This document shows positions 17,918 to 26,258 of a stretch of DNA of 64,000 bases, in pieces. The notes beneath the pieces were generated by a model. The model did no database searches. It saw only the letters and a program-made list of their open reading frames with translations, and was not told where the DNA came from. The DNA comes from an uncultured Sphaerochaeta sp. GTDB lineage: Bacteria; Spirochaetota; Spirochaetia; Sphaerochaetales; Sphaerochaetaceae. How positions within the stretch are numbered: the stretch's first letter is position 1; each line of letters begins with the position of its first letter. Position numbers and translations under genes: made by a program. The stretch spans positions 1,302,001 through 1,366,000 of the forward strand of contig NZ_OY762555.1 in assembly GCF_963666015.1 (NCBI RefSeq), read 5' to 3'.

Positions 17918-19090
17918 ATGGCAACGGTGAACTATCGTCACTTCCTCAAAGATGTCTTGATCTGCAGTTTGGGGGCTTATGGAGGACCGGAGGCACACTT
18001 CGGCGTCTTCCTCGACCACCTTGTGACCAAGAAACACTATCTAGAAGAAGAGGACCTTGTAGAACTTCTTGCCCTAACCAGCATACTCCCTGGCCCAACC
18101 AGCACGCAAACCATCGTCTCGGTTGGCTATCGGATTGGAGGACCACTCCTTGCGTTTTTCACCCTGATGGTATGGGCATTACCGGTAGTGCTGATCATGA
18201 GTACACTATCATTTCTCTATCAAATACTTGAGAATCTGCAGATTTCCGGTAGGATCCTCCGATTTATCGGACCGATGGCAGTAGGATTCATTGTTCTCGC
18301 TGCCTACCGTATCGGGAAAAAAGTGCTGATAGATAAAACAAGCCATATACTCTTCATGTTCGGCGCTGTTACTACGTATTTCATACGCTCTCCTTGGATT
18401 TTTCCCTTGGTTCTCATCATTGGGGGAAGTATTTCGGTGTTCAGCAGCAGGGAAACAGACTTGTTCCAGAAAGCAAAGCTCAATCCTCCATGGCATTACC
18501 TTGTATGGTTTGCCTGTTTTGCAATTGGTTCACTATTGCTCTCTACCCTGACCCATCACCTGCTTATCACGCTCTTTGAGGCATTCTACCGCTACGGTTA
18601 TCTGGTCTTTGGAGGAGGACAGGTGGTAGTCCCAGTCATGATCGCAGAATTGGTGGAGACAAAGGGGTACATGAGCAATGAAGAGTTCCTTACCGGATAC
18701 GGTCTGGTCCAAGGATTACCCGGCCCCATGTTCAGCTTCAGCGCCTATGCTGGTGGCATGGCAGCCCGTGGACAGGGAACTCCATCTCAGATAGCTGCAG
18801 CACTGCTCTCTGCAATTGGCATCTTTCTACCAGGCACGTTGCTCATTTTCTTTGTCTATCCGGTGTGGGAGAAGCTGAAGGGGATCAAGGCTGTACGCAT
18901 ATCACTGAGAGGAATCAATGCAGTGGCAGGGGGACTCATTACCACTGCTGCAATCCTGTTGTTGCAGAAAAGTGGTTTGAGCCTGGAGAATTTCCTTGTA
19001 CTTCTCTTCACGGTACTCTTATTGCTTACACGAAAAATTCCCGCCCCCTTGATAGTACTTGCAACCCTGGGAGCAGGAATACTACTGTAA
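17918..19090 (+). CDS. chrA: Chromate-transporter family membrane protein (two-domain ChrA)
   Basis: A 390-residue membrane protein with two homologous CHR halves. The N-terminal half has GAYGGPEAHFGVF and LPGPTSTQ; the C-terminal half has FGGGQVVVPVM and the matching GLPGPMFSFSAYAG. The family exports chromate in some bacteria, but in many it has other or unknown anion substrates. GAGGAGG stands before the ATG at 17918; the frame extends further upstream without another good start. No chromate-resistance neighbours are present. Confidence 0.88.
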   Translation: MATVNYRHFLKDVLICSLGAYGGPEAHFGVFLDHLVTKKHYLEEEDLVELLALTSILPGPTSTQTIVSVGYRIGGPLLAFFTLMVWALPVVLIMSTLSFLYQILENLQISGRILRFIGPMAVGFIVLAAYRIGKKVLIDKTSHILFMFGAVTTYFIRSPWIFPLVLIIGGSISVFSSRETDLFQKAKLNPPWHYLVWFACFAIGSLLLSTLTHHLLITLFEAFYRYGYLVFGGGQVVVPVMIAELVETKGYMSNEEFLTGYGLVQGLPGPMFSFSAYAGGMAARGQGTPSQIAAALLSAIGIFLPGTLLIFFVYPVWEKLKGIKAVRISLRGINAVAGGLITTAAILLLQKSGLSLENFLVLLFTVLLLLTRKIPAPLIVLATLGAGILL

Positions 19091-19099
19091 AGAGAGTGT

Positions 19100-20269
19100 T
19101 TACTTGAATGATTGCTTGTAGATCTTTAAACAATCCTCATCACTGAGGGTCATGGGATCAACCTCGAACAGCCCCCCCATGTTCTCTCTGGCATTCTTCA
19201 CCATTGGAGGAATCTCTTCCTCCCTCATGCCATAATCACTCATCCTGAGGTCTGCTACACCACAATCCTTCTGGAGATCCTCTAAGGCTCTCACAAAATC
19301 CATTGCTTCAGTCGCGTCTTCCTTGCCAAGTGCCTTGGCCATGGCAACCATTCGCTCATCGGCAATATGGTTCTCTGCAATATGGGTGTAGTAGGCATTG
19401 CTGATCATTATCAAGCCCGCCCCATGGGCAAGCTCAGGGTGGAAGGCACTCATGGCATGCTCGAGTGAGTGTTCACTGATGCATCCACTGGTCCATTCAA
19501 CCAGACCAGCAAGAGTATTTGCTAGGGCTACATCCTCGCGTGCTGCAAGGTTCTTGCCGTCCACAACTGCAGTTCGTAGGCTCTTCCCGATAAGCCGGAT
19601 AGCTTCCAGGCTATAGAGATCACTAAACGTGTTTGCTGTCTTGTTGAGATACCCTTCTGTGCTGTGAAAGAGCGCATCGAAGCCCTGGAATGCGGTGAGC
19701 TGTGGAGGAACACTAACCATAAGGGTTGGATCGACAATACTGAGCGTTGGAAAGGTATCCACAGTGCCCATACCAATCTTCTCATTGGTCTCTTCCTTGG
19801 TTATGACCAACCAAGGATCTACCTCCGTGCCGGTTCCTGCTGTAGTGGTAATGGCAACAATAGGCAGTGGTCTTTCATTCATGGGCTTGCCCTTTCCGGA
19901 GCCTCCACTGATATAGTCCCACAAATCTCCATCATTGGTTGCCATGATGGCAATCGCTTTCGCTGAGTCGATGACCGATCCACCACCAAGACCGATCACA
20001 AAGTCACAGCCTTTCTCCTTGGCAAGCGAAGAACCTTCTTCTACATGCCGCTTCACTGGGTTGGGAAGGATCTTGTCAAAGACTTCATATGAGACTCCAG
20101 CTTGTTTCAATTGATCCTCTACTTGGCCAAGATAGCCATATTTGCGTGTCGATGTACCACTGGAGATGACAATCAACGCCTTCTTTCCGGGAAGCGACTG
20201 TTCGTGGAGTGTTGAAAGAGTATTCTGTCCGAAAACAAGTTTCGTAGGGAGAAAATAGGTCATGTTCAT
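19100..20269 (-). CDS. Iron-containing alcohol dehydrogenase
   Basis: A 389-residue group III dehydrogenase. The nucleotide-binding motif is GLGGGSVIDSAKAIA (about residues 95-110). The metal site is formed by Asp in TGTEVDPW, His in FDALFHSTEGYL and two His in EHSLEHAMSAFHPELAHG. Such enzymes interconvert aldehydes or ketones and alcohols with NAD(P)H, as in butanol or lactaldehyde reduction. AAGGAGG precedes the first ATG at 8 bases. It converges with chrA and seems to be a single-gene unit. Confidence 0.92.
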   Translation of the reverse strand: MNMTYFLPTKLVFGQNTLSTLHEQSLPGKKALIVISSGTSTRKYGYLGQVEDQLKQAGVSYEVFDKILPNPVKRHVEEGSSLAKEKGCDFVIGLGGGSVIDSAKAIAIMATNDGDLWDYISGGSGKGKPMNERPLPIVAITTTAGTGTEVDPWLVITKEETNEKIGMGTVDTFPTLSIVDPTLMVSVPPQLTAFQGFDALFHSTEGYLNKTANTFSDLYSLEAIRLIGKSLRTAVVDGKNLAAREDVALANTLAGLVEWTSGCISEHSLEHAMSAFHPELAHGAGLIMISNAYYTHIAENHIADERMVAMAKALGKEDATEAMDFVRALEDLQKDCGVADLRMSDYGMREEEIPPMVKNARENMGGLFEVDPMTLSDEDCLKIYKQSFK

Positions 20270-20414
20270 GAATTAAACCTCCTTGGTTTATGCACATAAC
20301 ATACAAGTATTCCTTGCTATCGGCAAATAGAGTGCCTCTTCTGATAATCAAGAGAGGCTCAGGGCAGAAAGATAAACTTACATAAGGGGATGTTTCCAAT
20401 CTCTGGGTATCTAC

Positions 20415-20738
20415 CTAGAGAAAATCTTCCCTTGCAGGCGTGAAGCAATCGAGCACAACCCCATTTTCCAGACAAATAACACCATGCTCTTGATTCGAAG
20501 AAAAGGTCAGAGAATCTCCAGGACTTGCTTCTGTAACGTCTCCGTCACTTGTACACGAGAAACGGCCTGATTTGATATAGCTGATCTGTTGGTGGGGGTG
20601 TCTATGGGAAGGAACCACCGAACCAGCAGAGAAGGTCACCTCAACCAACATAAGCTCCCGGGTATGGGAAAGAACCCTTCTGGAAACCCCAGGGGCCATG
20701 GGAATTACAGTTGTATCATCATATTTCAATTTGCTCAT
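20415..20738 (-). CDS. Small cupin-domain protein
   Basis: A 107-residue single-cupin protein. Metal-binding motif 1 is HRHPHQQISYIKSG and the second motif is DSLTFSSNQEHGV. The frame extends to 20822, but the ATG at 20738 has GGAG at the right distance and starts the family-like MSKLKYDD. It follows the epimerase-like gene by 49 bases on the same strand and is probably co-transcribed. Role unknown; cupins of this size often bind sugars or act as isomerases. Confidence 0.75.
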   Translation of the reverse strand: MSKLKYDDTTVIPMAPGVSRRVLSHTRELMLVEVTFSAGSVVPSHRHPHQQISYIKSGRFSCTSDGDVTEASPGDSLTFSSNQEHGVICLENGVVLDCFTPAREDFL

Positions 20739-20787
20739 ATCTACTCCTGCAAATAGCCTACCCAATTTCCAGGAGGAAGGAAAGCTC

Positions 20788-21582
20788 CTAACTGAGCAAC
20801 CGCCTGATCTGCTTTCCCTCAAATGGGGCTATCTTCATGGCCTCAGGAGCATGTACGAGTGGACCTTCATAATGCATGAGGTCAAGTCTCTCCTTGATGA
20901 GAGCCCAAGGCAACGTTCCATTGCCAACCGCTTGTCCATTGTTCTCCCTGATATGAATACAGTGTAGATAATACCCAGCTTGCTCGAAAGCAGCGAGGAT
21001 GTCCGATTCCTCAATATTCATATGGAAGGTATCAAGGTCAATGCCACAGCCTGGATGGTTTACAGCACGAACAAATTGGAGAGCGTCAGAAGCAGTGTTT
21101 AGAAAAAAATGTTCGTAGCGATTTACCGGGCGAATGTTCAACAAGACATCTTCATCTACAGCAATATTTGCCAAAGACCTCAGACTTCCTACACTCTGCT
21201 CGAATAAGCGATCCTTTTGGTTTTCCATGTGGAGCAATGGAGGAAAAGCGGTATAGAAGGGCCCATTCAGGCTCCCCCCTCCCATCTGTCCGATATTCCT
21301 GATGATTTTCTCAACTGTTGAGAGACCCCTCTTTCTCACTTCTTCATCCAGTGATGAAAGGTCATAGAGAGGTCCTAGAGTGAGAGAATAGGAAAGATCA
21401 AGCTGGAAATTCCGAGCTTCCAAGGAAATACGCTTTAGTCCAAGAGGAGACAGAGAGAGCAAACGCTCTCCGCTGATTTCGAGTAGATTGTATTCGTATT
21501 CCCTCGCTCTGCCAAACAGGGCAACAACATCATCGTTCCCATATTCCTTGAACCGAGTCTCATGAACACCAACTCTTCTCAT
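20788..21582 (-). CDS. Ketose 3-epimerase homologue with an altered metal site
   Basis: A 264-residue xylose-isomerase-like TIM barrel closest to D-tagatose/D-psicose 3-epimerases. The Asp/His ligand segment IDLDTFHMNIEE is intact, and the His in HCIHIREN is kept. However, the segment that normally supplies the first catalytic Glu (LEVLNRFE in known enzymes) reads IRPVNRYE, placing Arg at the Glu. The last strand, normally VVMEPF, reads LVHAPE, so the second Glu also seems lost. It may be inactive or do another reaction. AGAGGG lies before the ATG. Confidence 0.72.
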   Translation of the reverse strand: MRRVGVHETRFKEYGNDDVVALFGRAREYEYNLLEISGERLLSLSPLGLKRISLEARNFQLDLSYSLTLGPLYDLSSLDEEVRKRGLSTVEKIIRNIGQMGGGSLNGPFYTAFPPLLHMENQKDRLFEQSVGSLRSLANIAVDEDVLLNIRPVNRYEHFFLNTASDALQFVRAVNHPGCGIDLDTFHMNIEESDILAAFEQAGYYLHCIHIRENNGQAVGNGTLPWALIKERLDLMHYEGPLVHAPEAMKIAPFEGKQIRRLLS

Positions 21583-21765
21583 ATAGGAAACCCTCTACTA
21601 CAGTATAGCAGAGGGAATTTGAGGAAACCAGAGAAGCACTCAATACTCTTGGATGTAGATATCTAAATAAGTTAATCAACATATTCAAGGAGAGTTTATT
21701 CGATTATTTCTTATGCCTCAATGATTGAATATCTTGAATATCAACTACTAAGATAGTCTGAATTA

Positions 21766-21774
21766 TGGTATATT
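21766..21774 (+). promoter_or_regulatory. Extended -10 element 7 bases before the DUF89 ATG (leaderless candidate)
   Basis: TGG-TATATT (21766-21774) is followed by seven bases and the ATG at 21782. No Shine-Dalgarno lies between. The -35 is unrecognisable, consistent with an extended -10 promoter. Confidence 0.5.
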
Positions 21775-21781
21775 CGCTCCC

Positions 21782-22684
21782 ATGAATACTACACTCGAAT
21801 GCATCCCCTGTTTCTTCAACCAGGTACTCGCGTCTGGCAAACTTTTGGGACTTTCTCCCGAATCAATCAAGCAAATCATGGACGAAGTTGGTAATGAACT
21901 TAAGCATTTCCCCTTGGACATGACTCCTCCTGCGATGGCCTACCATATACAACGACTGTTTGTTGAAAAATCAGGAGAGGAAGATCCCTATCGTTCTGTG
22001 AAAAAAATGAGTAATACACAGGCCCTTGCGGTAATCGATGATTTGAGGACAATCGTAAGAGAATCGCAAAACCCACTGAAGACAGCTGTAAAACTGGCTT
22101 GTGCAGGAAATATCATTGATTATGGGGCTTTTCCCAACGGTATTGATGTACAAGGGGAAATCACGAGGATTCTTGAACAATCACAAGAGGTAGCGGGAGA
22201 AGAAGCAACTTCCTTATTTGATTTTGACACATTCAAGCAATCTTTACATTCGGCAGAACGGTTGATGTACATTGGGGATAATGCGGGGGAAATAGTCTTT
22301 GACAAGGTATTGTTGGAAACGATTGCAAGAGCATTCCCACAAATTGAATTATATTTTGTCACCAGAGGACAACCGATACTTAATGACGTCTTGACCAAGG
22401 ATGCCTTAGACTGCGGAATCGATTCAGTGGCAACGATTGTTTCCAGCGGAAGCAGAACTCCTGGATTGATACTGAGCGAAGCTGACCCTGAATTCCTAAG
22501 ATTGTATGATGATGCAGATTTAATCATCAGCAAAGGACAAGGCAACTTTGAAGCACTCTCACAAGCTGAAGACCCAATATTTTTCCTCTTCATCATCAAG
22601 TGTGAAGTGATTAGCAACCATATTGGAGGCGCAAAGATGGAGCTGGTTCTGAAAAGTAACACAAAACACCCCAAGAAAGCCTGA
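21782..22684 (+). CDS. DUF89/ARMT1-like metal-dependent phosphatase
   Basis: A 300-residue DUF89-family protein. The N-terminus has a CxxC pair (LECIPCF); the catalytic domain has LMYIGDNAGEIVFDK (metal-binding Asp/Asn), VTRGQPILND, SSGSRTPG and DLIISKGQGNFE. Characterised members are damage-control phosphatases that hydrolyse harmful sugar phosphates or related metabolites. This would fit the sugar-rich surroundings, but the substrate is not known. It stands alone and converges with the acetolactate decarboxylase gene, leaving 9 bases between the stops. Confidence 0.8.
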   Translation: MNTTLECIPCFFNQVLASGKLLGLSPESIKQIMDEVGNELKHFPLDMTPPAMAYHIQRLFVEKSGEEDPYRSVKKMSNTQALAVIDDLRTIVRESQNPLKTAVKLACAGNIIDYGAFPNGIDVQGEITRILEQSQEVAGEEATSLFDFDTFKQSLHSAERLMYIGDNAGEIVFDKVLLETIARAFPQIELYFVTRGQPILNDVLTKDALDCGIDSVATIVSSGSRTPGLILSEADPEFLRLYDDADLIISKGQGNFEALSQAEDPIFFLFIIKCEVISNHIGGAKMELVLKSNTKHPKKA

Positions 22685-22693
22685 TACTAAATT

Positions 22694-23506
22694 CTACGGA
22701 CGCCCTATCCCTTCTATGGCTTGGGTCTCCTCTCTTCTGTCTTCCGAAATATCCATGTCAGCGAAGGAACTACTGGCGGGAAGGATAAGCTGGAAGGAGC
22801 GCATATCACCAATTTGTATCTCTGATAAGGTGGCAGCTACCTCCAGAAGGTGGCCTCCTTTCTGCCCATCCTTGGAAAGGAAGTGCAAATGCCAACCTGG
22901 TAGGTTAACCCCTTCCACATATTCGGGAGAACGGAACGCAACGATGGTTCCCTCCACTTGCTCATATACAAACTCTCTTTGGGATTCGGCAATTACAGAG
23001 AGTGGCCGGTACGGTTTCTCCTGGGAAGGGACACTACGGACCCTTATATGGGAAAAAGTACCACTCACCTTCGCAGCATAGAATCGATTATAATCAGCGG
23101 TGTTTTGACTAATTCCTGCATCGAGACGTGTTTTAAGTTCCTCTATAGTAATAAATTCGTCTGTTTCTGTATCCAGAACATCTGCAACGAATGGGGTTAC
23201 GACAGCAAAAGGAACTAGAACCTCATCAGCCATCACCTCAACAGTTCCATCAGCCTTTGCTTTATACACCACGCCATCAAGCATGATCATTTCCCCATCC
23301 AACGTATCAAAAGTACCAATGCCTGTATCACCATGATCCTTCAACGTGCCAACGGTTATGAACCCATCATACTCTCCCTGCAATAATGCGTTGAGCAAAG
23401 AGACCTGGTATAGAGTATCTTCCTTGGGAACAGAGGTACATCCACTTGCAAGAAGCAAGCATAGAACCAACATCACAGCACTGAGGACCCGATAACCCGT
23501 CTTCAT
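22694..23506 (-). CDS. Lipoprotein alpha-acetolactate decarboxylase
   Basis: A 270-residue protein with a lipoprotein signal (lipobox LASGC, Cys about residue 23) and an acetolactate decarboxylase body. Family marks are LYQVSLLNALLQGEYDG, GDTGIGTFDTLDGEMI and the zinc site GWHLHFLS with GGHLLE. The enzyme turns acetolactate into acetoin with release of carbon dioxide. The lipid anchor places it outside the cytoplasm, which is unusual but known for some secreted relatives. The ATG at 23506 has AGGGGGTG upstream; an earlier in-frame ATG at 23557 does not fit the signal peptide. Confidence 0.88.
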   Translation of the reverse strand: MKTGYRVLSAVMLVLCLLLASGCTSVPKEDTLYQVSLLNALLQGEYDGFITVGTLKDHGDTGIGTFDTLDGEMIMLDGVVYKAKADGTVEVMADEVLVPFAVVTPFVADVLDTETDEFITIEELKTRLDAGISQNTADYNRFYAAKVSGTFSHIRVRSVPSQEKPYRPLSVIAESQREFVYEQVEGTIVAFRSPEYVEGVNLPGWHLHFLSKDGQKGGHLLEVAATLSEIQIGDMRSFQLILPASSSFADMDISEDRREETQAIEGIGRP

Positions 23507-23611
23507 GAGAGCACCCCCTACTTGATTCAGCATAGAAGGTGCAGCGAGGTGAGACAAGGATTATCCATCACTTCTTGAAATAAATTGCATCTCGAGTATT
23601 AGATATTATTC

Positions 23612-23800
23612 CTACCCTTTCACAGCTCCTATCGTAAGTCCTTTGACAACATACTTCTGGAAGAACATCGCAAGGATGATTGCCGGGGCCATGATGGTAA
23701 CAGCTGCTGCCATGACTGCGCCCCAGTCAACTTCATCATAACTCATGAAGTTTTTCAAATTGTATATACAGGTCAATGGGATTGATGTAATACCCGAGTA
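23612..23800 (-). pseudogene. 3' remnant of a MalG-type sugar ABC permease
   Basis: Reading the minus strand from 23800 to the stop at 23614-23612 gives about 62 residues, including DEVDWGAVMAAA, FFQKYVVKGLTIG and a normal permease end AVKG. This is the last fifth of a carbohydrate ABC permease of the inner membrane. An in-frame stop (TAG, 23803-23801) lies directly upstream and no start codon is near, so the gene is broken. No transporter partners remain beside it. Confidence 0.82.
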
Positions 23801-23884
23801 CTAATGAGAAGCAACAGATTTATGTAAGGTACAATCTGTATGTCAGTTGCTGTTCCCAAATTAATTGATGAATATTTTTTCTCA

Positions 23885-23913
23885 TTGCCTGAATATTTAT
23901 TTCATACTATACT
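23885..23913 (+). promoter_or_regulatory. Promoter of the RpiR-led operon
   Basis: TTGCCT (23885-23890), 17-base spacer, TATACT (23908-23913). A Shine-Dalgarno AGAGGAA follows before the ATG at 23932. Both hexamers match well. Confidence 0.7.
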
Positions 23914-23931
23914 GACTACAAGAGGAACAGC

Positions 23932-24774
23932 ATGCAAGAAGTAAGTGCCATCTATACGATCAGGAGCAAGTACAACACCCTCAGTGCAAAAGAGAAGAAG
24001 ATTGCTGACTTCATCCTCGAACATCCCAAGGAATCAGTTAACCCAAGTATTGAGAAACTGGCAGAGAGAATTGGGATCAGCGAATCAACCATGGTGCGAT
24101 TCGCCCGTAAGCTTGGATATTCAGGATACCAGCGTTTTCGTATTGCCCTTGCAAGGGAGACCATCCCCAAAAATGAACAAGTCTTTGAAACTGGGATCCT
24201 TGAGGGTGAAGAGGTAGTGGATATGGTATTCAAGAATGCACAACGCACCCTCTCTGAAACACTGGTGGCCATCGACCGTACGGCAATCAAGAAAAGTGCA
24301 ACATTGATCGCCCAGGCTCGTTCGGTATTTCTCATGGGTCTCGGAGGTTCCAATACCCTCGCCCAGGATGCGTATCATAAATTTATCAGAACAGGTATCA
24401 ACTGCCAGTATGCCGCTGACTTCCATATGCAGCTGATGCTTGCCAGCCAAGCAAAAAAAGATGATGTTGCCCTGATCGTAAGCCACACCGGCGAAGGCTA
24501 TGACACCCTTGCCCTGGCAGAAGAGCTCAGAAACAATGGAGCCAAGTTACTTATTTTAACCAGCAATGCACGATCCCCTTTGGCCAAACTGGGAGACCTT
24601 GTCTTGTCAGTAAGCCCTTGTTGTTCGAAAATAGTTGCAGAATCTTTTTCTGCCAGGATCACCTCCTTGGTGCTCATCGATGTCCTATACGTAGAAATCC
24701 TTGAGCTCATGGAGAATATCGGGGTGGAGAATTTGAATAAGATGAGAGATGTTATCGCAAAACGAAGAATCTAA
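23932..24774 (+). CDS. RpiR-family transcriptional regulator
   Basis: A 280-residue regulator. Residues 1-80 form the RpiR helix-turn-helix (LSAKEKKIADFILEHP, IEKLAERIGISESTMVRFAR). About 120-260 is the SIS sugar-phosphate-binding domain (FLMGLGGSNTLAQDAYHKF, LIVSHTGEGYDTLALA). It should sense a phosphosugar and control the operon it leads: gnd, a KDG-kinase-like gene, a Zn-dehydrogenase and a Gfo/Idh/MocA gene. Spacing to gnd is 19 bases. Confidence 0.92.
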   Translation: MQEVSAIYTIRSKYNTLSAKEKKIADFILEHPKESVNPSIEKLAERIGISESTMVRFARKLGYSGYQRFRIALARETIPKNEQVFETGILEGEEVVDMVFKNAQRTLSETLVAIDRTAIKKSATLIAQARSVFLMGLGGSNTLAQDAYHKFIRTGINCQYAADFHMQLMLASQAKKDDVALIVSHTGEGYDTLALAEELRNNGAKLLILTSNARSPLAKLGDLVLSVSPCCSKIVAESFSARITSLVLIDVLYVEILELMENIGVENLNKMRDVIAKRRI

Positions 24775-24793
24775 GATGAGGAGTCATATACAA

Positions 24794-26239
24794 ATGAAAG
24801 CAAATATCGGCCTTATTGGCCTTGCAGTAATGGGAGAGAACCTGGTGCTCAATATGGAGAGTAAAGGGTTTAGTGTAGCTGTCTACAATCGCAGCATTAC
24901 CAAAGTCGATGCCTTCCTTGATTCCAGGGCAAAAGGAAAGAACATCATCGGTACACACAGCCTTGAAGAACTGGTTGAAAATCTGGAACGCCCCAGAAAG
25001 GTGATGATGATGGTGAAGGCAGGGAAAGCTGTCGATGAAACCATCGAAAAGCTCATCCCGCTTCTGGAAACTGGAGATATCATCATTGACGGAGGAAACT
25101 CCAACTATGAAGACAGTGAGCGAAGAATGGCCTATGTGGAGAGCAAAGGCTTGCTGTACATCGGAACAGGGGTATCGGGTGGTGAGGAAGGTGCCTTGAA
25201 GGGACCATCCATCATGCCAGGTGGCTCAAAGTCTGCTTGGGAAGCAGTAAAGCCCATACTGCAATGCATCAGCGCACAAGTGCAAGGCCAGCCCTGCTGT
25301 GATTGGATCGGAAAAGGAGGAGCTGGTCACTATGTGAAGATGGTACACAATGGTATCGAGTATGGTGACATGCAGCTTATCGGTGAAATCTATGACCTGA
25401 TGCATCGCATCCTGAAACTGGATAATGAGAGTATGCAAAGCATCTTCTCCGATTGGAATGAAGGAGTCCTCGACAGCTACCTGATCGAGATCACCAAGGA
25501 CATCCTTGGGTACAAGGAAGAAGATGGTTCTTTCCTCCTCGATAAGATCCTTGATACCGCTGGGCAGAAAGGAACCGGTAAATGGACCGGTATCAGTGCG
25601 CTGCATGAGGGAGTACCCTTGACCTTGATCGTTGAATCCGTCTTTGCAAGAAGCGTTTCCAGCCAGAAGGACGAACGCCTAGCTGCCAGCAAGGTGTACG
25701 AATTGGCACCCAATCATCCTGTTTCTGATCCACAGGCCTTCATCACCATGCTTGGAAAGGCACTCTATGCTGCGAAGATCATCAGCTACGCACAGGGATT
25801 CAGCCTGATCAAGACAGCGGGAGAGACAAACAACTGGGACCTGAACCTAGGAGGGATTGCCCTACTTTGGAGAGGCGGTTGCATCATTCGCTCTGCATTC
25901 CTCGATAAGATTAGCCAAGCATTCAACAAGAATCCCATGCTGCAAAATCTAATCATGGACCCTTACTTTGTCCAGATCCTACAGGAGAACCATCAGAGCC
26001 TAAGAGAAGTGGTCGCTGCTGCTGCGCTGAATGGAATTCCAACCCCATCCTTGAGTGCTGCGCTCTCTTGGTTCGACAGCTACAGGACCGAACGTCTGCC
26101 TGCTAATCTCCTCCAGGCACAGCGTGACTATTTTGGGGCTCATACGTATGAACGGGTAGACAAGAAGAGGGGAGAATTCTTCCACACAAACTGGACTGGA
26201 CGGGGCGGCGATACCGCCAGCACCACCTATACCGTATAA
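24794..26239 (+). CDS. gnd: 6-phosphogluconate dehydrogenase (decarboxylating)
   Basis: A 481-residue enzyme, the full length of the long form. Motifs: GLAVMGENL Rossmann loop, VSGGEEGALKGPSIMPGG substrate site, GAGHYVKMVHNGIEYGDMQ with catalytic Lys and Asn, and the C-terminal WTGRGGD. It converts 6-phosphogluconate to ribulose 5-phosphate and carbon dioxide. The adenosine-phosphate-binding loop reads YNRS, consistent with NADP use. The frame opens at 24749, but the ATG at 24794 has GAGGAG upstream and begins the normal MKANIGLIG. Confidence 0.95.
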   Translation: MKANIGLIGLAVMGENLVLNMESKGFSVAVYNRSITKVDAFLDSRAKGKNIIGTHSLEELVENLERPRKVMMMVKAGKAVDETIEKLIPLLETGDIIIDGGNSNYEDSERRMAYVESKGLLYIGTGVSGGEEGALKGPSIMPGGSKSAWEAVKPILQCISAQVQGQPCCDWIGKGGAGHYVKMVHNGIEYGDMQLIGEIYDLMHRILKLDNESMQSIFSDWNEGVLDSYLIEITKDILGYKEEDGSFLLDKILDTAGQKGTGKWTGISALHEGVPLTLIVESVFARSVSSQKDERLAASKVYELAPNHPVSDPQAFITMLGKALYAAKIISYAQGFSLIKTAGETNNWDLNLGGIALLWRGGCIIRSAFLDKISQAFNKNPMLQNLIMDPYFVQILQENHQSLREVVAAAALNGIPTPSLSAALSWFDSYRTERLPANLLQAQRDYFGAHTYERVDKKRGEFFHTNWTGRGGDTASTTYTV

Positions 26240-26258
26240 GCTCACTGGAGGTTTGCAG

